Part shown: positions 53,426-61,975 of the stretch, piece by piece | How the letters are laid out: the number at the start of each line of letters is the position of its first letter | Numbering within the stretch: the first letter of the stretch is position 1 | DNA from: UBA6627 sp965248675 | GTDB lineage: Bacteria; Chloroflexota; Dehalococcoidia; UBA2979 | Assembly (NCBI GenBank): GCA_965248675.1 | Contig: CBDFJZ010000008.1 | Location: 620,001-684,000 of the forward strand | DNA length: 64,000 nucleotides | Direction: 5' to 3' | Translations under genes and position numbers: made by a program | The notes under the pieces: generated by a model | Databases searched by the model: none | The model's input: the letters and a program-made list of their open reading frames with translations, nothing else | What the model was told of the DNA's origin: nothing

Positions 53426-55575
53426 CGTCGCTCAGCGCCTTCATCGACGAGCACCGCGACGCCATCACGCGCACGGTGCTCCGTGCTTACCCGCCGATCT
53501 ACTCGGCTCGGAACCGCGGCGACTGGGGATTCGACCTCCGGCGGCTGCGACGCCGGCCGCTGGGCGGCCAGGCCGACGCGATCCGCGCGCTCGCCGTCTC
53601 GATGAAACGGCATCGTGGCACCAACCTCGTGGGGGAGATGGGGACGGGAAAGACGACGATCGCGACGGCCTCAGCGTACCTCGCCGGCTTCCGGCGAGTG
53701 CTGGTGCTCTGCCCGCCACACCTCGTGCGGAAGTGGAAGCGTGAGGTCGAAGCGACACTCCCGCTCGTTTCAGCGGTGATCGTGTCGACCACGACCGACC
53801 TTGAGCGGCTGCCGCCGGCCGGCGACCGTCCGCAGTTCGTGATCGTCTCACGTGAGCGAGCGAAGCTTTCCTACCGCTGGAAGCCTGCCGTCGTCTCACG
53901 GCTCGCGAGCGGACGTCTCATCTTCGATGAAGCGGGGGAGCCGCTGCGGCGGCTCTGCTGTCCCAGCTGCTACGCGGCGCTCTTCGACCGCGAGGGCCTG
54001 CCGCTCGAGATTGAGACACTCTCGCGGAAGAAGCATGCGTGTGACGCCTGCGGCTCGCCGCTCTGGCAGGCGGACCGCGCCGGGCCTCGGCGCTACCCGC
54101 TCGCCGACTACGTCGCCCGGCGCCTGCCGGGCGTCTTCGATCTGCTCATCGTCGACGAGCAGCACGAATACAAGGCGCGGGGCTCGGCTCAGGGGATCGC
54201 GGCGGGGACGCTCGCCGAAGCCTGCGGGCGAACGCTGACGCTCACCGGCACGCTGATGGGCGGGTACGCCTCGACGCTCTTCCACCTGCTCTGGCGCTTC
54301 TCGCCTGCGGTGCGGGAGGAGTTCAGCTACGGCGACGAGGGTCGCTGGATATCGCGCTACGGCATCGTCGAACGGATCACGCGCCGTGGTGACGACGAGC
54401 CGATCGAAGATGGCCGGTCGAGCCGACGGCGACGCTACCGGACTCGCACCGTAGAGAAGCCGGGCGTCTCTCCCGCGGTGCTCTTCCACCTGATCGGCAA
54501 CACGGTCTTCCTACGGCTAGCTGATGTCGCGTCCGACCTGCCCGAGTACCGTGAAGAGGTGCGGCTGATCGGCATGGACCGCGGTGACGGCGGAGGACCG
54601 TCGCAGGCGTCGTCATACAGGCAGCTCTCCGACGCGCTGCACGCAGCGGTGATGGCGTCGCTCGCCGCCGGGACGCGACGGCTGCTTGCCGCGTATCTGC
54701 AAACACTGCTCGCGTACCCCGATGCCTGCACGAACGGTGAGACGGTCGTCGACCCGGGGAGCGGCGAGGTGATCGCCTCGGTCCCACCGCTTCCGGACGA
54801 CCGGCTCTACCCGAAGGAGCAGGCGCTGCTCGATCTGGTCCAGGAGGAGAAGAGCCGGGGCCGCCGCGTGCTCCTGTACATCACGCACACGCAGAGTCGC
54901 GACATCGCGCCGCGACTCGAGCGTGTGCTGGGCGAGGTCGGCGTCCGCGTTGCCACGCTGAAGGCGAATACGGTCGCGACCGACGCCCGCGAGGACTGGG
55001 TGAACCAGCGAGTGCGCGAAGGGGTCGATGTCCTCCTGGTGCACCCGCGGCTCGTCCAGACCGGACTCGACTTGATCGATTTCCCGACGATCGTCTGGTA
55101 CGAGGTCGAGTACTCGGTCTACACGATGCGTCAGGCGAGCCGTCGCTCGTGGCGGATCGGACAACGACACCCGGTGCGGGTGATCTACTTCGCTTATCGC
55201 GGGACGCTCCAGGCGCAGGCATTGCAGCTGACCGCGAAGAAACTCCAGGCATCGCTCGCCGTGGAAGGAGATCTCGACGACGAGGGATTGGCGGCGCACG
55301 GCGCGGGCGGCGACGACCTGCTGCTCACGCTCGCCCGCAGCCTCTCGGCTCAGGATGACGTGAGCGAGGAATCGCTGGAGGGGCTGTTCCGCGAGGTACA
55401 GCTCGTCGCTGGCGCGGCAGAGGAGGCACTCGATCACGAGGAGGCGCGAGCGGTAGAGGGCCCCGAGTTGCCACTGACTGAAGCAGCCGCTGGGCGCGGA
55501 CCGATCGCGTCGGATCCTGTGGGCGCGTTTGTTGCCGCTGAACCGGGTGACGGCGAGCAGATGCGGCTGTTGTAG
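53422..55575 (+). CDS. SNF2-like DEAD/DEAH helicase with an internal zinc-finger-like insert
   Basis: 717 residues from GTG 53422. The first RecA domain has Walker A GEMGTGKTT (71-79), CPPHLVRKWKREVEATLP and DEQH (245-248). Between them an insert carries CCPSC (179-183) and CDAC (207-210), a likely zinc site. The second domain has LLYITHTQSRDIAPRLERVL and the SNF2 motif VI MRQASRRSWRIGQRHPVRVI. It should use ATP to move along or remodel DNA. Coupled to the methyltransferase by a 4-base overlap. Confidence 0.9.
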   Translation: MTSLSAFIDEHRDAITRTVLRAYPPIYSARNRGDWGFDLRRLRRRPLGGQADAIRALAVSMKRHRGTNLVGEMGTGKTTIATASAYLAGFRRVLVLCPPHLVRKWKREVEATLPLVSAVIVSTTTDLERLPPAGDRPQFVIVSRERAKLSYRWKPAVVSRLASGRLIFDEAGEPLRRLCCPSCYAALFDREGLPLEIETLSRKKHACDACGSPLWQADRAGPRRYPLADYVARRLPGVFDLLIVDEQHEYKARGSAQGIAAGTLAEACGRTLTLTGTLMGGYASTLFHLLWRFSPAVREEFSYGDEGRWISRYGIVERITRRGDDEPIEDGRSSRRRRYRTRTVEKPGVSPAVLFHLIGNTVFLRLADVASDLPEYREEVRLIGMDRGDGGGPSQASSYRQLSDALHAAVMASLAAGTRRLLAAYLQTLLAYPDACTNGETVVDPGSGEVIASVPPLPDDRLYPKEQALLDLVQEEKSRGRRVLLYITHTQSRDIAPRLERVLGEVGVRVATLKANTVATDAREDWVNQRVREGVDVLLVHPRLVQTGLDLIDFPTIVWYEVEYSVYTMRQASRRSWRIGQRHPVRVIYFAYRGTLQAQALQLTAKKLQASLAVEGDLDDEGLAAHGAGGDDLLLTLARSLSAQDDVSEESLEGLFREVQLVAGAAEEALDHEEARAVEGPELPLTEAAAGRGPIASDPVGAFVAAEPGDGEQMRLL

Positions 55576-55587
55576 CAGAGGCACGAT

Positions 55588-55617
55588 CGGGTGAGCGGTA
55601 TGGCTCCCGCTCACCCG
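55588..55617 (+). terminator. Hairpin after the helicase gene
   Basis: CGGGTGAGCGG and its exact complement CCGCTCACCCG (11 bp, 8-base loop) sit 13 bases beyond the helicase stop, followed by a T-rich stretch (TCGATTTCTTCTTCC). It closes the six-gene operon. Confidence 0.75.
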
Positions 55618-56034
55618 AATCCTCGATTTCTTCTTCCAGCCTCGGCGCACCGTCTCCGTGACGGTCGTCGAGGGGCGGCGGTCCGCTTCCTGCGTGGGAC
55701 GAACCTCCCCGTTCGGGCATCGCGCACGACCTTCGTTGTCTTGCCAGCCAGCAGCCCCAGGCTTCCTGGAGGGATCTCCCTCCGATTCTAGGCGTCGCCG
55801 CAGCGGTACGGGGACCAGTGTGCGATCAGCTGGTCACGTGGAGGACAGAATGCGCTCCTGGAGCAGGTCAGAACGGTCCAGAATTGGTCCAGACGCTCGC
55901 CAAACCGGGCCGGATTGGCGGCACGGGGGCTCCCACTGCCAAAGGAAGAGGGGGATGCCGCGAGGCGTGGCCGCGTCGATGGCCGGCCTCTCCTCAACAA
56001 CGTTTCCGCGAAGGTCGCGCTCGCGAGCTCGACC
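55618..56034. other. Degraded stretch before the integrase remnant
   Basis: No intact gene is seen. Near 55955-56020 a plus-strand frame reads DGRPLLNNVSAKVALA, which resembles the linker between the two domains of a tyrosine recombinase, so the integrase N-terminal domain may once have lain here. The rest does not read as protein. Confidence 0.4.
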
Positions 56035-56700
56035 AGAAGATCCGCCCACCGTTCAGCCCCCACGACATCCAGCGATTGCTGGAGAGCCTCGACGGTTCGA
56101 CGCTCCCGGGATGCCGTAACCACGCGCTGGTCCTGTTTCTGCTCGACACGGGGGTACGCGTCTCCGAGTGCGTCTCGGTCTTGGTCGAAGACCTGGACTG
56201 GGCGCAGCGGCGCGCGTTGGTCCGGGAGACCAAGAACAAGCACGACCACTGGGTTGGCTTCGGAGAGCGCACCGCCCGGGCGATGCGCGACTACATCGGC
56301 GGTTCCGCGGAGAGCGGCCAGGGGAACTGTTCCTCACTAGCGTCGGAGAGCCGATGGCGTCGGGCAACACGGTCCGCGTGATCCTGCGGCGCATCGCGGA
56401 GCAGCGCGGGCTGGAAAAGGTGCACCCGCACCGCTTCCGCCACACCTTCGCGACCCGGGCGATCCAGTCGGCGCGCGTGAGATCGACGTGCAGATGTTGC
56501 TCGGCCACTCGGACCTAGCGATGGTGCAGCGCTACTCGCGGACGTACACGTCGGAGCAGGCGGTGCTGGCGCACGCGGGACTCAGTCCTGTTGGACAGCT
56601 GGAAGTGATGGGCGTCGATGGTGATGCCTCGGAGCACCCGGGGTGGACCGAACCGGACCCCGAAGTCCCGAGGCCCGATCTGCCTTCGAAGTCCGAACGA
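56035..56700 (+). pseudogene. Tyrosine recombinase catalytic domain with two frameshifts
   Basis: Frame 1 reads RPPFSPHDIQRLLESLDGST, FLLDTGVRVSECVSVLVEDL (Arg) and RETKNKHDHWVGFG (Lys). At GGGG near 56322 it shifts to ELFLTSVGEPMASGNTVRVI and HPHRFRHTFATRAI (HxxR). Near 56478 it shifts again to EIDVQMLLGHSDLAMVQRYS (His and Tyr nucleophile). All catalytic residues are recognisable, so this was an XerC/XerD-like or phage integrase. It lies 0.5 kb from two tRNA 3' fragments, a usual place for an element integrase. Confidence 0.8.
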
Positions 56701-56775
56701 GTGAGTCATGTTGTCCCTCGAAGGCTCGATGGCGCGCCGCCCGAGGCGTCGTCGACGGATGGAACGGCGGAGACC

Positions 56776-57047
56776 ATGGCCACGAAGAAGGACCAGATTC
56801 GCGCCGGGCAGACGCTGGTCGCCCGGTACAAGAAACGCAGCACAGCTGCGAGGTGGTCGAGCACGAGGGACGGCTGTACTTCGTGCTGCCGAAGGGGCGG
56901 GTGTTCACGAGCCCTTCGGCCGCCGGCAAGGCGGTCACAGGAGCAGCCACCAACGGGTACCGCTTCTGGGCGATTCCCGACCGGCCGCCCCGGGGCCAGA
57001 CAGCACGCCAGCAGGCGGCGCTAACTGCGGTGGGAAAAGCCGCGTAG
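56776..57047 (+). pseudogene. RAMA-like modified-DNA-reader domain protein, frameshifted
   Basis: From ATG 56776 the frame reads MATKKDQIRAGQTLVARYKK. One A must be restored in the AAA near 56832 to continue as TQHSCEVVEHEGRLYFVLPK, GRVFTSPSAAGKAVTGAATN, GYRFWAIPD and stop at 57047. This resembles the RAMA domain (SPSAAxxAxxGxxxNGxxxW) suggested to read modified DNA beside restriction systems. The original protein would be about 90 residues. Confidence 0.6.
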
Positions 57048-57112
57048 CGGTCTGCTGCAGCATCTGCTTCCCAAGCAGAGGGTCGAGGGTTCGAATCCCT
57101 TCTCCCGCTCCA
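57048..57112 (+). tRNA. tRNA-Gly(CCC) 3' part, probably an attachment-site fragment
   Basis: The anticodon arm TCTGC-TTCCCAA-GCAGA, variable loop, T arm GAGGG-TTCGAAT-CCCTT, acceptor 3' strand CTCCCGC and CCA (57110-57112) are all present. The matching acceptor 5' strand GCGGGAG and a normal D arm are not found; upstream is the end of the RAMA-like gene. It is best read as the 3' half of a tRNA-Gly gene carried or left by an integrated element. Confidence 0.6.
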
Positions 57113-57133
57113 AGCACTACAGATAGACGTAGG

Positions 57134-57151
57134 GCCCGCCATCTGGCGGGC
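57134..57151 (+). terminator. Short hairpin after the tRNA fragment
   Basis: GCCCGCC and its complement GGCGGGC enclose ATCT and are followed by TCTCTT. This form, 21 bases after a CCA end, is common for tRNA transcripts. Confidence 0.6.
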
Positions 57152-57159
57152 TCTCTTCG

Positions 57160-57235
57160 TGTGGGAAGTTGGGCCATCTGCTCTCTGAGCAGGTGGTCCA
57201 GGGGGTCGCTGGTCCGAACCCGGCCTCCCCGACCA
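57160..57235 (+). pseudogene. Degenerate tRNA, only the T-arm and acceptor 3' strand convincing
   Basis: GCTGG-TCCGAAC-CCGGC forms a T arm and is followed by CTCCCCG, A and CCA (57233-57235). The preceding part has a CTGCTC/GAGCAG hairpin but no U at position 33 of the loop and no matching acceptor 5' strand. It looks like a decayed tRNA, in tandem with the Gly fragment. Confidence 0.45.
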
Positions 57236-57579
57236 TTCCCCCCCGACCCGCGAGCACGCAAGCTCCAACGCCTCGGTGCGCCTGCGCGGCCTCATCGCTG
57301 AGAGCGGCGCCGGCAACATCCGCCGTTCACTGGAACGGACCGGGCTCCTCGACACGCAGCAGGGCGGCCAGCTTGCGCATGCGCACGAGCAGAAGCTCGC
57401 GCGAAGTCTCTCTTCGTCCTCATCGCGGCCCACCTCTGCGGCCGCTGGCTTCGGCCTATGCGGAGCGTAGTGGAATCAAGGAAGCTTGGGCTCCGGGCGC
57501 AGCGTCGTGAGGGTCTGTCCGACCAGCCTCGCCGTCGCAAGAGGAAACGACACACGAGGCGGACAGCGGCCTCGGCCGA

Positions 57580-57840
57580 CTAGCTCTCGCAGCCCGCTTC
57601 GCTGAGGGCGCCCTCGACCTCGGGGGTGAGTGACTCGGCATCGAAGTCGTTGAACGCCTGCTGGAGTTGCGCCTGGTACTCAGTCGAAGCGGCGTCCAGA
57701 GTTGCGGCGTCTCCGTCAGTCGCCGTGTCAATGAACTCCCGCTGCGCAGTCGAGATGGCTCGGTAGAGCCGCAGGGACTCGTCGTGGGCGTCGGCTGCGC
57801 TGCCTGGCGGGACGAGGTCGTCGAGGTTGGCGACTCTCGC
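57580..57840 (-). pseudogene. C-terminal remnant of an unknown helical protein
   Basis: The minus strand reads ARVANLDDLVPPGSAADAHD, SLRLYRAISTAQREFIDTAT, AASTEYQAQLQQAFNDFDAE, TPEVEGALSEAGCES and a TAG at 57580. It is a helical, acidic tail, probably of a secreted protein, joined directly to the 5' fragment of a sulfatase at about 57840. No start of its own exists. 57236-57579 shows no gene. Confidence 0.5.
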
Positions 57841-57928
57841 AGTTGGGGTCGCCGTTGTAGCCGGTGGCCTGGGCGCGCCACTCGTCGGCGAAGATGAAGA
57901 CCACGTTGGGTTTTCTGGCGTTGTTCAT
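57839..57928 (-). pseudogene. Sulfatase 5' fragment (30 codons)
   Basis: From ATG 57928: MNNARKPNVVFIFADEWRAQ then ATGYNGDPNC, the usual start of a sulfatase with its first metal-binding Asp. It ends at about 57840 where an unrelated 3' fragment begins. A near-complete sulfatase gene lies 100 bases upstream on the same strand, so this may be debris of a second sulfatase gene. Confidence 0.6.
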
Positions 57929-58027
57929 GGGAAACAGTCAACCATACTTCGAGGGCGTGGAAGACGGGGTGGGTGAGGGAGCGGGTGGGGAGCCTCACCG
58001 CCTGCTCCAGGGCCATGGCGCCTACCT

Positions 58028-59560
58028 CTACCTCTCGTCGCCCGGGGAAGCTCGGTCGATCCACCAGAGTTGCGGCCACAGGGTGCCCCCGGCGTTGCGC
58101 TGCGGGGGGCCCGGGGTGCTGCGACCGTTGTCGATGTAGGCGGTCAGGAGGTCCTGGAGCTCCCCGACGATCTCCGGCTGCTCCGCCTGGAGGTTGCGCC
58201 GCTCGCCGACGTCTGCGCCCAGGTCGTAGAGCTGGACGGGCGGCAGGCCCTCGCTCTCCGGACCGGGGGCCGGGTAGCTGCGGCCGCCGGAGCCGGGGCA
58301 CATCTCGAGCTTCCAGCGGCCCTTCCGGATGGCGAGGGAGCCGTCGACCGAGGAGTGGACGGTGGCCTCGCGCAGCGCCGAGTCGAGGGTGCCGCCCCGC
58401 CACAGCGGCAGGTTGCTGACGCTGTCCTCCCCCGCGTCGGCGGGGAGCTCCTCCCCAAGGAGGTCGGCGAGGGTCGCCAGGAGGTCGGCGAGGCAGACGG
58501 TCTCATCGGAGGAGGTGCCTGGGGCGACGCCGTTGGGCCAGCGGACCAGGAGGGGGATGCGGTGGCCGCCCTCGTAGATGTCGAACTTGTGGCCGCGGAA
58601 GTGGTAGCTCGGCTCGTGGCCGACGGCCGCCAGCTCTCCGAAATCGGCCATGGGGGAGCAGCCGTTGTCGCTGGTGAAGATCACGATGGTGTCGTCGGCG
58701 ACGCCGGCGCGCTCGAGGGCGGCCATGACCTGGCCCACGACGTCGTCGACCATGAGGCAGAAGTCGCCGTAGGCGTTGGTTCCCGACGAGCCCCGGAACG
58801 GCTCGCTGGGCAGGATCGGGGTGTGAGGTGCAGGCAGGGGGAAGTAAAGGAAGAAGGGGTCGCTTGTGACGGCCCGCTCCTCGATGTACGCCACCGCCCT
58901 CGCCGTCATCATAGGCAGGACCTCGGCGTGGTCGAAGTCGGGAGCGATGGGGCCCTCCCGCCAGAACGCCTTGCCGCCGCTTCCCGGGTCGACGCGGTCC
59001 GGCAAAGCGGTGACGCGGTCGTCCCGGAGGTAGACGTAGGGCGCCATGTCGAGCGAGGCGCTGATGCCGAAGAAGGTGTCGAAGCCGACGGCGGTCGGGC
59101 CACCCTCGATCGGCCTGGCGAAGTCGACGTCGTCGCCGCCGTAGTCCGGGGTGTCGCGGTCGACGGGCGGGTCCGCGGCGCCGTCGCGCCGACCCCAGCG
59201 CCAGCCCAGGTGCCACTTGCCGAAGCAGCCGCTGTGGTAGCCGTGGCGCGCGAGCAGGGAGGGGATGGTGAGGCGATCGGGTTCGATGAGCGGTTCCGAG
59301 TAGCCCCAGCCGGCGCCCTGCTTCAGGGTCGAACGCCAGTTGTAGCGCCCCGTCAGGATGCTGTAGCGCGACGGCGTGCAGACCGCGGAGGTCGCGTGGG
59401 CGTCCCGGAACGTCATCCCGTCGGCGGCCACCCGGTCCAGGTGGGTCGTCTCTATTCTGGAGCGCTCGTTGAGGCAGCTCAGGTCGCCGTAACCCATGTC
59501 GTCGGCCAGGATGTAGACGATGTTGGGCCGGTCGGGGGCCACGTTCGCTGCGCCCGCCAC
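58028..59560 (-). CDS. Arylsulfatase-family sulfatase
   Basis: 510 residues from GTG 59560. Metal-site Asp-Asp is in IVYILADDMGYGDLS (20-21). The formylglycine motif is CTPSR with Cys at 61 (AVCTPSRYSILTGRYNWR), which needs an activating enzyme not encoded here. Also present are GCFGKWHLG and PFFLYFPLPAPHTPILPSEP. It hydrolyses sulfate esters, perhaps of polysaccharides. The same frame upstream, across one TAG, encodes a signal peptide with a good ribosome site, so the enzyme was probably exported. Confidence 0.92.
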   Translation of the reverse strand: MAGAANVAPDRPNIVYILADDMGYGDLSCLNERSRIETTHLDRVAADGMTFRDAHATSAVCTPSRYSILTGRYNWRSTLKQGAGWGYSEPLIEPDRLTIPSLLARHGYHSGCFGKWHLGWRWGRRDGAADPPVDRDTPDYGGDDVDFARPIEGGPTAVGFDTFFGISASLDMAPYVYLRDDRVTALPDRVDPGSGGKAFWREGPIAPDFDHAEVLPMMTARAVAYIEERAVTSDPFFLYFPLPAPHTPILPSEPFRGSSGTNAYGDFCLMVDDVVGQVMAALERAGVADDTIVIFTSDNGCSPMADFGELAAVGHEPSYHFRGHKFDIYEGGHRIPLLVRWPNGVAPGTSSDETVCLADLLATLADLLGEELPADAGEDSVSNLPLWRGGTLDSALREATVHSSVDGSLAIRKGRWKLEMCPGSGGRSYPAPGPESEGLPPVQLYDLGADVGERRNLQAEQPEIVGELQDLLTAYIDNGRSTPGPPQRNAGGTLWPQLWWIDRASPGDER

Positions 59561-59674
59561 CTAGTCGTCGAGGTCGATGGCGCCGCGGGCGGCATCGTCG
59601 AAAAGCAGGAACACCGGGATCGTGAGCAGCGCTCCGAGGGTAGTAACACATCGAGAAGGGTGAAGCCTCGCCAT
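59561..59674 (-). pseudogene. Signal-peptide segment of the sulfatase, cut off by an in-frame TAG
   Basis: ATG 59674 has GGAGGT five bases upstream. It encodes MARLHPSRCVTTLGALLTIP, VFLLFDDAARGAIDLDD and then TAG (59563-59561), immediately followed in the same frame by the sulfatase GTG. Without the TAG the protein would be a normal secreted sulfatase. It is a nonsense mutation, a base error, or a site of stop readthrough. Confidence 0.6.
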
Positions 59675-59930
59675 CGGTACCTCCGGGTAGATCTTCGCGG
59701 GCGGCGCTGGCTGGCGCCGCGATGTTTCTCCAGATCCGTGAACGAAGCATAGCGCAACGCCCTCGCCGCCAACCTCACGGCCACCATAAGGCACACCTGG
59801 ACGGAGGATGGGGCGTTCCGAGGCGATTGCGGTACGCTACGGGAAAGGAGCAGGAGCCCTATGAACAGCGTCATGCGGTCGTGCATGGGTTATCTCATCG
59901 GTTCGCAGCGAATTCCAATGGAGGCACCCC

Positions 59931-61019
59931 GTGAAGATCACGAACGTTAAAGTGGACATCCTGAACTGGCCGGGCCAGCCGCCGCAGGCCGGTACGGGCA
60001 TGTTTTTCGGCGGGAAGAGGCAGCTCGGGATCGTCACCGTCGAGACGGACGAGGGCGTGAGTGGGAACGCGTTTCTGGACCGGCCGGAGCACCGGGCTGC
60101 CCTCCTGATCGATCTGGCCAAGCCCCGAATCATGGGACGCAACCCTCAGGACATCGGGACGATCTGGTCGGAGCTCTGGAAGATCAACCGCGCGATAACG
60201 ACACAGGTCATCGGCGCAATCGACGTCTGTCTGTGGGATATCAACGGCAAAGTCGCCGGCCAGCCCGTTCATAGGTTGCTGGGGACCTGCAAGGAATCGG
60301 TGCCGGTCTACTCGAGCACTGCGTTCCACCAATCGAAGGAAGAGTATGCCGAGGAGGCCGTTCGCTTCAAAGACGAGGGCTGGACCGCGCACAAGATCCA
60401 TCCTCACAACGACCCTGCAGCGGACGTTGAGATCTGCCGGGCCGTCCGCGAAGCCGTGGGCCCTGACATGAAGCTCATGCTCGACTCCATGTGGTCCTAC
60501 GGGTACGAAGACGCGGTGCGGGTCGGGCGGGCTATCGAAGAACTCGACTTCTACTGGTATGAAGACCCTTTGGCCGCAGAAGACCTCTACGGCTATGTGA
60601 AGCTGCACCAGAAATTGGACATACCGATTATGTCCACCGAACATGCGCCCGGGCGGTATTACGGCATGGCCCAGTGGATCGTCCAGTACGCGACCGACAT
60701 CCTTCGGGGCGACGTTGCCGTTACGGGCGGGATCACTCCCACTGTGCGGCTCTGTCACCTCGCCGAGGGTTTCAAAATGAAGTGCGAAGTGCATCACGGA
60801 GGCAATTCCCTCAATAACGTCGCGAATCTCCACATCACGATGGCCGTCCCGAACTGTGAGTTCTTCGAATTCTTCCCCTGTACCGGCGCCAACGTGTACG
60901 GGCTGGTCGAGGACATCAACATGGATGGCGGCGTCGTACAGGCACCCACCAAACCCGGGCTCGGGTACGAGATCGACTGGAACTTAGCCCGACGAGAGCA
61001 CATCGCCACCCTCGAATAG
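59931..61019 (+). CDS. Mandelate racemase / muconate lactonizing enzyme family protein
   Basis: 362 residues from GTG 59931, with GGAGG upstream. The capping domain is followed by the barrel with Lys155-x-His157 (AHKIHPH), metal ligands Asp185 (LMLDSMW), Glu211 (YWYEDPLAAED) and Glu237 (MSTEHAP), and His near 288 (CEVHHGG). It should abstract a proton alpha to a carboxylate, as in sugar-acid dehydratases or racemases. The nearby sulfatase suggests a role in catabolism of a sulfated sugar, which is inference. Confidence 0.9.
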   Translation: MKITNVKVDILNWPGQPPQAGTGMFFGGKRQLGIVTVETDEGVSGNAFLDRPEHRAALLIDLAKPRIMGRNPQDIGTIWSELWKINRAITTQVIGAIDVCLWDINGKVAGQPVHRLLGTCKESVPVYSSTAFHQSKEEYAEEAVRFKDEGWTAHKIHPHNDPAADVEICRAVREAVGPDMKLMLDSMWSYGYEDAVRVGRAIEELDFYWYEDPLAAEDLYGYVKLHQKLDIPIMSTEHAPGRYYGMAQWIVQYATDILRGDVAVTGGITPTVRLCHLAEGFKMKCEVHHGGNSLNNVANLHITMAVPNCEFFEFFPCTGANVYGLVEDINMDGGVVQAPTKPGLGYEIDWNLARREHIATLE

Positions 61020-61187
61020 CTCCTCGATTAAGAACCACGCCGAAGCACACGATCGCGCCCGGCGCCGGAGAAGCGAGACTCGGGCTCCTCCAAAACGCCC
61101 CACGCCAAACGGCCGGACCCGCGTGACGCCCGATCGAGGAGTGGTGGACTCGGCAGTGGGCTGGTTCCTCAGCCCCTTTCCTCGAGC

Positions 61188-61975
61188 TCAGTCAATCGTC
61201 CGCAGCGTGCGCGACGTCAATGCGGTCACGAGACCAACCGCAACGAGGCCGATTGCGACGGTCCCGAATGCCAGCTCTATGCTGATTAGGCTGGCCGCTA
61301 CGCCGATAGCGAACCCGCCGAACGACATAACCGCGAACTGCAACATGAAGAGGGACATCACACGTCCACGATACGAATCGTCCGCGTAGGCAAGAAGCAG
61401 AGTGTTGCCGACGCTCTGCCGTCCCGCTTGGCCTATTCCGATGATCACCATGAACGGGATCGCAACCAGAACGGAGGGACTGAAAGAGAGCCCGATCAGT
61501 CCAAGGCCAAGCACGATGCCGCTCCCGATCAGAAGCTGCCCGCGATAGCTGTCGGGCAACGTAGCAAGAACCAACGATCCCACGAGGGAGCCTGCGGCGC
61601 TCACGGCGATGAGAAGACCGAGAACGGACGAATCGCCGGAGAACACGTCGGAGGACGAAGCCGGGCAAGACAGGCATATAGGCTGACCCCAAGAGCGCCA
61701 CGAAGAAACTGAACACCAGGATCTGCCTCAGCTCCCTGTGGTTCCCGACATACCTGAGACCGTCCAAAACCTCACGAACCGCCCCGCTCGCGGTCGCGGC
61801 GCTCCTCTGCGTCGCCGGCGCCCCGGGCACTAATGACATGGTGAGGATCGCGACGGCGTAGCTCGCCGCCATCACGAAGAATGCACCGTCCGCTCCCCAG
61901 GCCCGAAGCACGAGGCCACCCACCGCCGGCGCGGTGATCTGCATCATGTTCATGCCGGCGGAGTTGAGCGAGATA
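61188..61975 (-). pseudogene. MFS transporter, 5'-truncated and frameshifted
   Basis: Minus-strand helices read SLNSAGMNMMQITAPAVGGL, GAFFVMAASYAVAILTMSLV and LVFSFFVALLGSAYMPVLPG. Near 61655 the frame shifts to DVFSGDSSVLGLLIAVSAAG, MVIIGIGQAGRQSVGNTLLL, ADDSYRGRVMSLFMLQFAVM and ends at 61188. This is the second two thirds of an enterobactin-exporter/multidrug-type MFS protein. Its 5' part is replaced at about 61975 by a DppC fragment on the other strand. Confidence 0.75.

Noticed and set aside
57160..57235. Second segment as a functional tRNA
   Set aside because: No U33 in the anticodon loop, no matching acceptor 5' strand and no D arm; treated as degenerate.
56935..57261. Minus-strand frame containing GAGEGIRTLDPLLGKQ
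   Set aside because: This phrase is a well-known false translation of tRNA 3' ends on the opposite strand; it instead supports the tRNA fragments.
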